A stretch of 64,000 nucleotides of DNA from Kaistella palustris DSM 21579 (GTDB taxonomy: Bacteria > Bacteroidota > Bacteroidia > Flavobacteriales > Weeksellaceae): contig NZ_AULL01000013.1 in assembly GCF_000422265.1 (NCBI RefSeq), forward strand, positions 186,001 through 250,000, written 5' to 3'. Position numbers and translations under genes: made by a program. The notes beneath the pieces are model-generated. The model saw only the letters and a program-made list of their open reading frames with translations. It did no database searches and was not told the DNA's origin. Positions 17,289 to 25,412 of the stretch are shown here, piece by piece (positions within the stretch are counted from its first letter, which is position 1; every line of letters begins with the position of its first letter).

Positions 17289-18884
17289 ATGGCGGACCTC
17301 CTCACAGAAATCGGAAAACGAAAAACCTTCGGAATTATCTCACACCCAGATGCCGGAAAAACCACACTTACTGAAAAACTGCTGCTTTTTGGTGGCGCGA
17401 TTCAGGAAGCCGGTGCGGTAAAATCAAATAAAATCAAAAAGGGAGCGACATCTGATTTTATGGAGATCGAAAGACAGCGTGGTATTTCCGTAGCGACGTC
17501 TGTGTTGGCTTTTGAATATAAAAATCACAAGATCAACATTTTAGATACACCCGGGCACAAGGATTTTGCCGAAGATACATACCGGACTTTAACCGCCGTA
17601 GATTCGGTGATAGTGGTGATCGATGTGGCCAAAGGTGTGGAAGAGCAAACAGAGAAGCTGGTAAAAGTCTGCAGAATGCGGAATATCCCGATGTTGGTTT
17701 TCATCAATAAACTCGACCGTGAAGGAAAAGATGCCTTTGATCTCTTGGATGAAGTGGAACAGAAACTGGGACTGACCGTAGTGCCGCTTTCATTGCCGAT
17801 CGGTATGGGCAGCGAGTTTCAGGGAATTTATAATATCTGGGAAAATAACATTCAGCTTTTTCTGGAGGAAAAGAAACAAAAAGTGGGTGAAGCTGTAAAA
17901 TTCAGCGACATCAATGATACACATATCGACGAAGTTATTGGTTCAAAAGCTGCCACCACTTTACGTGAGGAGCTGGAACTGGTGCAATCGGTTTATCCGG
18001 AATTTAACCGCGAAGACTATCTGAAAGGCGATCTGCAACCTGTTTTCTTTGGTTCTGCTCTGAACAATTTTGGCGTGCGCGAACTTCTCGACACGTTTAT
18101 AGAAATCGCGCCCATGCCGCAACCCAAAGAAAGCGATACGCGACTTGTAAAGCCTGAGGAAAAAGATTTTACAGGATTTGTATTTAAGATCCATGCAAAT
18201 ATGGATCCTAAACACCGCGACAGACTGGCGTTTGTAAAGATCGTTTCCGGAACTTTTAAAAGAAATGAGAATTACCTGCTTGTACGGGAAAATAAAAAAA
18301 TGAAGTTTTCATCACCAAACGCTTTTTTCGCAGATAAAAAAGAAATTGTAGATGAAAGTTTTCCCGGCGATATTGTGGGACTTCATGATACGGGAAATTT
18401 CAGGATCGGCGATACGCTGACGGGTGGTGAAAAAATCTCCTTTAAAGGTGTGCCGAGCTTCTCGCCGGAACATTTCCGCTATATTAATAATGATGATCCG
18501 CTGAAAGCAAAACAACTGGCCAAAGGCATCGATCAGTTGATGGACGAAGGTGTAGCGCAACTCTTCACTATGGATATGAACAACCGAAAAATTATCGGAA
18601 CGGTTGGTGCACTTCAGTATGAAGTTATACAGTACAGACTGGAACATGAATACGGCGCGAAATGTACCTACGAACCACTTTCCATTCACAAAGCCTGCTG
18701 GATTGAAGCCGATGAAAAGTCGGAAGAATTTCAGGAATTTGCGCGGTTGAAACAGCGATTTATGGCGCGCGATAAATTCGGTCAGCGTGTGTTTTTGGCC
18801 GATTCTTCCTTTACGATACATATGACACAGGAAAAGTTCCCAAATGTTAAATTACACTTTATCAGTGAGTTTGCGCAGGAATAG
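17289..18884 (+). CDS. prfC: Peptide chain release factor 3
   Basis: Translational GTPase that recycles RF1/RF2 after peptide release. The 531-aa protein carries G1 SHPDAGKTTL (18-27), switch regions with GISVATS (64-70), G3 DTPGH (85-89) and G4 NKLD (139-142). RF3-specific domains 2 and 3 follow (GFVFKIHANMDPKHRDRLAF near 295-315; C-terminal EYGAKCTYEPL). It is close to the family length of 525-535 aa. The ATG at 17289 gives the RF3-typical N-terminus. It is transcribed alone from the divergent region shared with the CPBP protease. Confidence 0.95.
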   Translation: MADLLTEIGKRKTFGIISHPDAGKTTLTEKLLLFGGAIQEAGAVKSNKIKKGATSDFMEIERQRGISVATSVLAFEYKNHKINILDTPGHKDFAEDTYRTLTAVDSVIVVIDVAKGVEEQTEKLVKVCRMRNIPMLVFINKLDREGKDAFDLLDEVEQKLGLTVVPLSLPIGMGSEFQGIYNIWENNIQLFLEEKKQKVGEAVKFSDINDTHIDEVIGSKAATTLREELELVQSVYPEFNREDYLKGDLQPVFFGSALNNFGVRELLDTFIEIAPMPQPKESDTRLVKPEEKDFTGFVFKIHANMDPKHRDRLAFVKIVSGTFKRNENYLLVRENKKMKFSSPNAFFADKKEIVDESFPGDIVGLHDTGNFRIGDTLTGGEKISFKGVPSFSPEHFRYINNDDPLKAKQLAKGIDQLMDEGVAQLFTMDMNNRKIIGTVGALQYEVIQYRLEHEYGAKCTYEPLSIHKACWIEADEKSEEFQEFARLKQRFMARDKFGQRVFLADSSFTIHMTQEKFPNVKLHFISEFAQE

Positions 18885-19101
18885 GCGTTTTCGCGATATC
18901 GCTATTTATTTTTAATGACTTCAAAATCTAAATTGACCGTAAAAAGTTGGAGTTGATTTTCTTTGAGGAATGGCTTTGTAAACTTCCTTCAAAAATATTT
19001 GCAACAACCATTAATCCAAAAAACTACCGATTGCAAGTTGCGGTTCTTTTATAAGGAATGTTATTTGATTCCATTTTGGCGTTATTAATTCAAACCAAAA
19101 A

Positions 19102-20244
19102 ATGAAGAACCTAATTCTTGCCATTCTGTTTGCTGCAGCGCTCATTTCCTGCGACAAAAGCACAATCCAACAAACTACGGATTCCATAAAAACCGCTGAC
19201 AGCATTTTCGATAAAACCGGTAACCGCCTGAAAACACTGGATTCCATTCGTAAATCGATCAGCGATTCCGACGGTATTGCCAAAAAAGTCATCATTCCGG
19301 AAATTGTACGGCAGAAAAAAGTGATCGACAGCACGATCCGAAGCGGCGCATACACCATAGATTCCATAAACAGGGATTTTGAGAGGATTACAAAAAACGT
19401 GAAAGTAGGGACCGATGTGGCTAAAACCCTGGATTCAGCCAACGACGCGATTAACCGTGGCGAAAGTCCATTGAAAGTTTTAACGAGAACCGCAGATAAG
19501 ATCCTGAAACAGACACGCGTAAAATCAAGCCCAGCCGAAGATAAAAACCTTTCTACGTCGCCACCGCAAAAAGATATGAACACAATCCCATCCATTCGCC
19601 AGGACAATCCGGTTACCAAAACTGCGGCACTGGAAATTGAAGTCGATGATCTTTCGGCGGCGAAAGCAACTTTAAAACAAAAAGTGCGGGAGAACAATGC
19701 AGATCTCGTTTCCGAAAATTTCAGCAGCACCGAAGGTGTTCAGCGTAACCGACTGAGTATAAAAGTTCCGCTGCAGAATTTTGATGATCTGGTAAATACC
19801 ATTTCTTCGCAGCTTGGCGATGTGCGAATGAAAAGTATGACCTCCGAAGGGACAGATTATCAATCCGCGCAGATGTGTGACGTAGAAATAACGCTGGTGC
19901 AGAATGAAAAAATGGCCGGTGAACAGTTCGGCACCGAGGCCGGCAAAACTGACAGTTTTGGTTCTAAGTCTTCGGGTGCTTTTATGCAGGGATTTGATTT
20001 AGTGAAGAAAATGGTGCTGGCGCTTCTACCCTTCTGGCCATTTTTCCTGATTGCCGCCGCTGTCCTTTTCTTTATCTTAAAGAGTCGCAGAAAAAAGGAA
20101 ATCTCCAGGGCTAAAGATTCTGTGCCGGATGATGCAGTTGTAACCGACAAGCTGGCAAATGATCATTTAGAGGAAGCACCGGCGGACAGCAAACCCGACG
20201 ACCTCAGCGAACCGGACTATTCCAAATATCTGCCGAAGAATTAG
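19102..20244 (+). CDS. DUF4349 domain-containing lipoprotein
   Basis: 380 aa. Signal MKNLILAILFAAALISC with lipobox cysteine C17, followed by a long charged, Ser/Asp-rich linker with recurring DSI motifs (about 25-160). The DUF4349 domain starts near 172 (TAALEIEVDDLSAAKATLK) and includes SSTEGVQRNRLSIKVPLQNFDDLV. A single transmembrane helix lies at about 298-322 (LPFWPFFLIAAAVLFFILK), then an acidic cytoplasmic tail. Having both a lipobox and a C-terminal helix is usual for this family. The role is unknown. Confidence 0.82.
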   Translation: MKNLILAILFAAALISCDKSTIQQTTDSIKTADSIFDKTGNRLKTLDSIRKSISDSDGIAKKVIIPEIVRQKKVIDSTIRSGAYTIDSINRDFERITKNVKVGTDVAKTLDSANDAINRGESPLKVLTRTADKILKQTRVKSSPAEDKNLSTSPPQKDMNTIPSIRQDNPVTKTAALEIEVDDLSAAKATLKQKVRENNADLVSENFSSTEGVQRNRLSIKVPLQNFDDLVNTISSQLGDVRMKSMTSEGTDYQSAQMCDVEITLVQNEKMAGEQFGTEAGKTDSFGSKSSGAFMQGFDLVKKMVLALLPFWPFFLIAAAVLFFILKSRRKKEISRAKDSVPDDAVVTDKLANDHLEEAPADSKPDDLSEPDYSKYLPKN

Positions 20245-20326
20245 AAATTAGTGCTCACCTGCGGATTATGAAATCAGTTTTGAATTATTCCGGATGTTCT
20301 TATGTGAAACAATCTTTAAACTGACA

Positions 20327-20572
20327 CTAAAAAGAATTGATCTTACCGCTCGTCATTAAATAATAAAAAACTACGGCAGCTACGATCAATACAGCATAAA
20401 TCCCAATAAGTAATTTCTGTTTCTTTAGCAGCGATAAGATCAGAAGGCCCAAAATACCTGCCATTAAAAGTCCCAGCTTCTGTTCGGGAACTCTTATGAA
20501 CAAAGAAACAGCGACGAGCCCGAGCGCCAGAAAATGGAAAATTCTTTCGCGTTTTAAAATTACTTCTTTCAT
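20327..20572 (-). CDS. Small integral membrane protein
   Basis: 81 aa with a basic N-terminus (MKEVILKRERIFHF) and three predicted hydrophobic stretches (about 12-25, 31-46 and 53-70). No family is recognised. It lies downstream of the 20617-20988 gene on the same strand, with a hairpin between them, so it may have separate or read-through transcription. Confidence 0.6.
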   Translation of the reverse strand: MKEVILKRERIFHFLALGLVAVSLFIRVPEQKLGLLMAGILGLLILSLLKKQKLLIGIYAVLIVAAVVFYYLMTSGKINSF

Positions 20573-20585
20573 TGCCTAAAAATAA

Positions 20586-20613
20586 GAAATCCTTTCATAA
20601 CCGAAAGGATTTG
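20586..20613 (-). terminator. Terminator after the 123-aa membrane protein gene
   Basis: Stem aaatcctttc / gaaaggattt lies 4 bp beyond the stop of the 20617-20988 gene; a short T-rich tract follows on the minus strand. Confidence 0.6.
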
Positions 20614-20616
20614 CTT

Positions 20617-20988
20617 TTATTTCATGTTCACCACGCGGTCTACGACATACGTTGTATTACCGCGCCAGGGCAGAACACCGTGATATTCTTTGTAATGCAG
20701 GTCAAAAGTCTTACCGTTGTTTACTTCGAGTTGGTTGAAAACAGCTTCATCTTCAATCGAAAATTCGAATTCGTAACTGGTCAGGCTTCCTGTTTTGGAA
20801 TTGGCACCAAATCCCTGCTGAATGAGCTTGCCTTCATACGTTTTGAACACATTACCTTTCTTCACGGCGTAATTTAAAACACCGGATTTTACGCCTTCGC
20901 CAAATACAAAATAATATTTGTACCAGATAAATCCTGCGAACAAAACTGCGACGGAAAGGATTGTTAACCAAACATATTTGTTTCTCAT
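20617..20988 (-). CDS. Hypothetical single-pass membrane protein
   Basis: 123 aa with an N-terminal signal anchor (about 6-27, VWLTILSVAVLFAGFIWYKYYFVFG) and a periplasmic beta-rich domain (KTYEGKLIQQGFG, YEFEFSIEDEAVFNQLE, LPWRGNTTYVVDRVV). I recall related proteins in Chryseobacterium-group genomes carrying a misleading 6-phosphogluconate dehydrogenase label. Nothing here resembles that enzyme: there is no Rossmann fold and the size is wrong. It sits 18 bp downstream of the acyl-CoA dehydrogenase and is probably co-transcribed with it. Confidence 0.7.
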   Translation of the reverse strand: MRNKYVWLTILSVAVLFAGFIWYKYYFVFGEGVKSGVLNYAVKKGNVFKTYEGKLIQQGFGANSKTGSLTSYEFEFSIEDEAVFNQLEVNNGKTFDLHYKEYHGVLPWRGNTTYVVDRVVNMK

Positions 20989-21006
20989 TTTATCTCGGTT
21001 TAAGAA

Positions 21007-22149
21007 TTATTTTTTGGCAATGCTGCGCGAAATCACAATTTTCTGAATCTCCGAAGTTCCTTCGTAAATCTGCGTGATCTTGGCATCGCGCATCATTCTT
21101 TCAACGTGATATTCTTTTACATAGCCATAGCCGCCGTGGATCTGTACCGCTTCTATCGTGGTATCCATTGCCACCTGCGAGGCATATAATTTTGCCATGG
21201 CGCCGATCTCAGAAATATCTTTGCCTTCATCTTTTTCAGTTGCGGCTTTATAACAAAGCATTCTGGCTGCCATGATATTGGTTGCCATATCCGCAAGTTT
21301 AAACGCGATCGCCTGGTGATTTATAATTTCTGTTTTAAAGGCTTTACGGGTCTGTGCGTAAGCGAGCGAAAGTTCATAGGCGCCGCTTGCGATTCCCAAA
21401 GCCTGAGAAGCGATGCCAATTCGGCCACCGTTTAAAACTGCCATGGCAAATTTAAATCCAAAACCATCTTCACCAATCCTGTTTTCTTTCGGCACCTTCA
21501 CATCAGTAAATAAAAGTGAATGCGTGTCGCTTCCGCGGATTCCGAGTTTATCTTCTTTCGGACCTACGGCAAAACCTTCCCAACCTTTCTCAACAATAAA
21601 CGCATTGATGCCTTTGTGCTTCTTTTCGGGATCGGTTTGTGCGATTACAATATAATAAGTGGCGTTACCACCGTTTGTGATCCAGTTTTTGGTTCCGTTC
21701 AGCAGGTAATGATCACCTTTGTCAACCGCTGTAGTCTGCTGCGAAGTAGCATCGGAACCGGCTTCGGGTTCTGAAAGGGCAAATGCGCCTATGACTTCGC
21801 CACTTGCCAGCGGCTTCAGATATTTCATTTTTTGCTCTTCATTGCAGAATTTTTCCAGACCAGCGCAAACCAGCGAGTTGTTTACAGACATCACTACGGC
21901 TGCAGAAGCATCGACTTTTGCGATCTCTTCAATAGCCAGAACGTAGGAAACGCTGTCCATTCCCGCGCCGCCATATTTCGGATCCACCATCATTCCCAGA
22001 AAACCCAGTTCGCCCATCTTTTTTACCTGCTCGTGCGGAAATTTCTGTGCATTGTCCCGTTCGATCACGCCCGGTAAAAGTTCGTTCTGTGCAAAATCTC
22101 TCGCCGCCTGCTGAATCATCAACTGTTCTTCCGATAAATTAAAATTCAT
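21007..22149 (-). CDS. Acyl-CoA dehydrogenase (short/medium-chain type)
   Basis: FAD enzyme that introduces the alpha-beta double bond in fatty-acyl-CoA during beta-oxidation. The 380-aa length matches the short-chain (butyryl-CoA) group. Seen: N-terminal helical domain, FAD/substrate motif FALSEPEAGSDATS, the beta-domain WITNGGNATYYIV, the C-terminal QIHGGYGYVKEYHVERMMRDA and the catalytic base E363 in IYEGTSEIQ. A beta-oxidation role fits the divergent long-chain acyl-CoA synthetase gene next door and the thiolase at 51.5 kb. Chain-length specificity is not readable with certainty. Confidence 0.93.
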   Translation of the reverse strand: MNFNLSEEQLMIQQAARDFAQNELLPGVIERDNAQKFPHEQVKKMGELGFLGMMVDPKYGGAGMDSVSYVLAIEEIAKVDASAAVVMSVNNSLVCAGLEKFCNEEQKMKYLKPLASGEVIGAFALSEPEAGSDATSQQTTAVDKGDHYLLNGTKNWITNGGNATYYIVIAQTDPEKKHKGINAFIVEKGWEGFAVGPKEDKLGIRGSDTHSLLFTDVKVPKENRIGEDGFGFKFAMAVLNGGRIGIASQALGIASGAYELSLAYAQTRKAFKTEIINHQAIAFKLADMATNIMAARMLCYKAATEKDEGKDISEIGAMAKLYASQVAMDTTIEAVQIHGGYGYVKEYHVERMMRDAKITQIYEGTSEIQKIVISRSIAKK

Positions 22150-22307
22150 AAAATTAAATATTGATTGTCGGTAAAAATACGACTTTTCTAAAAAGTAAAA
22201 AATTTATATTCATTACCTTTCACTTTATTGAAGACAAGACGTTTTTTAAAAGATTTTCATTAAGAAAAAAGCAAATTACAACCTTATTCAGCACAGAAAA
22301 ATCCTGT

Positions 22308-22338
22308 TTTGCGGTTTAAAATAAAAATGATATTTTTA
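22308..22338 (+). promoter_or_regulatory. Promoter of the acyl-CoA synthetase gene
   Basis: TTTG (22308-22311) and TATTTTTA (22331-22338, one mismatch to TANNTTTG) are 19 bp apart, 63 bp before the chosen ATG at 22402. Confidence 0.5.
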
Positions 22339-22401
22339 CCACACTGCGGCCCTATTTTTTCTGTTGAAAGTTGCCCGCAGATATCCATAAATAATCATGC
22401 T

Positions 22402-24180
22402 ATGCCTATAAAAAGAATTTTCGATTTCGCACACGAAGCGCTGAATAAATATCCGCAGGATGAAATGTTCGCTACGAAATATAATGGGGTTTGGGAAAAG
22501 ACATCAACGCAGGAATATCTGCATCTGGGAAATTCAATTTCGCGCGGTTTGCTGAAACTCGGCATAAAACCGGGCGACAAAATTGCGCTGATTACTACGG
22601 CAACACGCACAGAATGGGCAGTTATGGATCTTGGAATTTCGCAGATCGGCGCCGTATCGGTTCCGGTTTACCCAAGCATTTCTCCCGAAGACTATAATTA
22701 TATCTTCAATAATGCGGAAGTTCAGTATTGTTTTGTTTCCGACAGTGTGCTGCTGGAGAAAGTGCTGAAGATAAAAGAAAATATTCCGTCGCTGAAGGGA
22801 ATTTTCAGTTTTGATGAAATTGAAGGTACGGCGAACTGGAATGAAATCCTGGATCTTGGTAAAGAGGAAGCTACCCAAAATGAGGTTGATGATCTGGCGA
22901 AAAGCATTAATTCTGAAGATCTGGCAACTATTATTTACACGTCGGGAACAACGGGCCGGCCAAAAGGTGTAATGCTGACACATCAAAACATAGTCTCGAA
23001 TGTGCTGGGTTCAAATCCAAGAATCCCGCCGATTCCAGGGCTTGATTATAAAGAAATTAAAATCCTGAGCTTTTTACCGATTTGCCATATTTTCGAAAGG
23101 ATGCTTTTTTACCTGTACCAATATAACGGTTACACAATTTATTTCGCGGAGAGCATTGAAAAAATGGGCGACAACATCAAAGAAGTGCAACCGCATCTGA
23201 TGTCTGTGGTGCCGCGACTTGTGGAAAAAGTGTACGATAAGATTTACGATAAAGGAACAAGCGCCGGCGGAATCAAAGCCAAAATTTTCCTCTGGGCACT
23301 GAGCGTAAATAAAGCAAAAGAAAAAATTGGGAAACCTTCGGGGTTGAAAGAAATCATTGCCGATAAACTAGTTTTCAAAAAATGGCGCGAAGGTCTTGGT
23401 GGAAATATCATTACGCTGGTGTCCGGTTCAGCGGCACTGTCGCCACGGCTGAATAAAATGTTTCAAAATGCCGGAATACCTATTCTGGAAGGTTACGGAC
23501 TCACTGAGACTTCACCGGTGATTGCGGTTAACAGTTTCGGGAAAATAAAAGTTGGAACTGTTGGTCATGTGCTGGAAAACCTGGATGTGAAAATTCAGGA
23601 AGACGGTGAGATTACAGTTAAAGGCCCTTCCGTTTTTAAAGGTTATTTTAAAAACGAAGAACAGACAAAAGAGGCTTTCACACCCGACGGTTATTTTAAA
23701 ACCGGTGATATTGGACATATTGATGATGAAGGCTATCTGCATATCACGGACAGGAAGAAAGAGATGTTCAAAACTTCGGGCGGGAAATACATTGCACCAC
23801 AGATCATTGAAAACCAGGCAAAAGCATCAAAATTCATCGAACAGGTAATGGTAGTTGGCGACGGCGAAAAAATGCCATGCGCTTTTGTACAGCCCGATTT
23901 CAATTTTGCAAAATCCTGGGCGGCCAGAAAAAACATCAATATCGGTGAAACACCGGCGGAAATCGCCAGCAGTCCTGAACTGAAGGAAAGAATAGGAAAA
24001 GACATCGATTACCTGAACACAAAACTGGGCAGTTGGGAACAGATCAAGCGTTTCGAGCTTACTCCCGAACTTTGGTCCATTGAAATGGGATTGCTTACAC
24101 CTACATTAAAACTGAAAAGAAAAGCGGTAAAAGAACATTACCTCAAACTTTATAATAAGATGTACGGGCACGAGGAGTAA
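22402..24180 (+). CDS. AMP-forming long-chain acyl-CoA synthetase
   Basis: 592 aa from the ATG at 22402. An upstream in-frame ATG at 22309 overlaps the promoter and adds 31 unrelated residues, so it is rejected. It activates fatty acids to acyl-CoA through an acyl-adenylate. Seen: P-loop TIIYTSGTTGRPKGV, the A5 motif YGLTETSP, A7 TGDIGHIDDEGYLHI, A8 DRKKEMFKTSGGKYI and a C-terminal lysine region LKLKRKAV. Divergent from the acyl-CoA dehydrogenase, consistent with fatty-acid degradation or recycling. Confidence 0.92.
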   Translation: MPIKRIFDFAHEALNKYPQDEMFATKYNGVWEKTSTQEYLHLGNSISRGLLKLGIKPGDKIALITTATRTEWAVMDLGISQIGAVSVPVYPSISPEDYNYIFNNAEVQYCFVSDSVLLEKVLKIKENIPSLKGIFSFDEIEGTANWNEILDLGKEEATQNEVDDLAKSINSEDLATIIYTSGTTGRPKGVMLTHQNIVSNVLGSNPRIPPIPGLDYKEIKILSFLPICHIFERMLFYLYQYNGYTIYFAESIEKMGDNIKEVQPHLMSVVPRLVEKVYDKIYDKGTSAGGIKAKIFLWALSVNKAKEKIGKPSGLKEIIADKLVFKKWREGLGGNIITLVSGSAALSPRLNKMFQNAGIPILEGYGLTETSPVIAVNSFGKIKVGTVGHVLENLDVKIQEDGEITVKGPSVFKGYFKNEEQTKEAFTPDGYFKTGDIGHIDDEGYLHITDRKKEMFKTSGGKYIAPQIIENQAKASKFIEQVMVVGDGEKMPCAFVQPDFNFAKSWAARKNINIGETPAEIASSPELKERIGKDIDYLNTKLGSWEQIKRFELTPELWSIEMGLLTPTLKLKRKAVKEHYLKLYNKMYGHEE

Positions 24181-24904
24181 ACTTTAAGAGAAAATTTAAA
24201 GCGAATACATTTTTGTGTTTGTTGATAATGTTCTTTGATTTAATGTTGTATCCTTTCATTTGTATTAAACTTCCCGAAAGTGAAAAACTTACAGTAATAT
24301 CTTATTATTTAGCGGGATTTACGCGCAATCTACTTTTAATATTTGCATTTTGAATTTACAAAGGCATTTTTGCAGATTGTTATGAATATTCAGCAGAGGA
24401 ACATTTTCAATGTATTAAGCACCCAAAAGTCCTTTTTGCAACGCATACTGTTTGGCGCTAAAGTCTGTTTTTCCGTTTATGAAATTTAGTTAAACCACTA
24501 TTAACCACCATTTTAGGCTTGCGCATCTTGGTGATCTAATTTATTAAAACAGTGCGCGCTCGTTCCTATTTTACAACGTACAAGAACAGAGTACGAAACT
24601 CCGGCTCTTTATTCCGCGGTGTGTCTCGATGGTCAGTCAACTTTCTCTCGGCCTTCCCTTTTTTAAGATTAAGGAATTTGTAGGAAAAATCCGACATGGA
24701 ATGATACATCGGCACTGCGTGAGCTTTATATTTTTCTTAACTTCATTTTTAATTTGTATATTTGTTTATCACAAAGAGTTTTTTACGAAAGATAATTCAT
24801 ATTTTTTGCGTTTTTTATTAAAAAAGCGCATGACAAGGAAATAGATTTTAAGGTAGAGAGACTTACCACTCACTCGAACAGACACAAAACAAAACACAAT
24901 CACG
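24181..24904. other. Long non-coding stretch with a promoter-like site and hairpin
   Basis: No convincing gene. The only open frames (24629-24844 on plus, 24769-24969 on minus) lack codon character and overlap a promoter-like site. A TATATTTG -7 element occurs at 24757-24764, with a poor -33 upstream. An A/T hairpin (TGCGTTTTTT / AAAAAAGCGCA) spans 24807-24830. Together they could serve a leader RNA for the broken gene starting at 24905. Confidence 0.4.
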
Positions 24905-25150
24905 ATGAAAAAACCAATCACATCTACGCTGCAATGATGGGAATTTTCTTTACTAATTTTTAATTCCATTTCTCATCTGCCAATCTCCATCTGTGGAAAT
25001 GATTCAGTTCGCTTCAACTTTACAACCGTTGCTAGAAGAATTTTAGCAGCCATTTTTCCGGTCAGATTTTTTCCGGCGACCAGTGGAGCTTTAAACTGTT
25101 TTCGCCTGGGATATTCTCTTCTCTTAGATTTATCCGGGATTTTATCCTAA
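24905..25150 (+). pseudogene. Probable decayed secreted-protein gene (signal peptide interrupted by TGA)
   Basis: ATG at 24905 follows an A/C-rich leader (ACACAAAACAAAACACAATC) very like those before the subtilase (25413) and T9SS protein (27511) genes. It encodes MKKPITSTLQ, then TGA at 24935-24937. Reading through that single stop, the frame stays open to TAA at 25148, giving a hydrophobic stretch (WEFSLLIFNSISHL) that completes a signal peptide, then ICGNDSVRFNF. Up to 25372 other frames carry short open runs without a continuous product. I infer a degraded exported protein; a sequencing error or random open frame is not excluded. Confidence 0.35.
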
Positions 25151-25412
25151 CCATACCACCGATCTACCTGCCATCGGCCTGCAAATGGACCACGGTTGTA
25201 TTTCCACAGACACTGCAAACAAACGGGGATAAATCATCTTGTCCAAGCAAAATGAATTCGCTACAACCTTTGACATCAAAATTAAAGTTCAACAGGTTTC
25301 ATCCCGTGAAGATGATAGCAGCCTACCAACAATTTACAACTTAACTATTATTAAAATTACAGCTATATGATAAGTATAAGATCTCATTAACAAAACACTA
25401 AACACAAACACT

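Noticed and set aside
18312-18821. 169-aa minus-strand open frame inside prfC
   Set aside because: Antisense shadow of a conserved GTPase gene.
24629-24844. 71-aa plus-strand open frame in the 24-25 kb gap
   Set aside because: Covers the promoter-like site and has no protein character; the nearby 24769-24969 minus frame is equally unconvincing.
24935-24937. TGA as selenocysteine or programmed recoding
   Set aside because: No downstream stem-loop resembling a SECIS and no supporting homologue; a broken gene is simpler.
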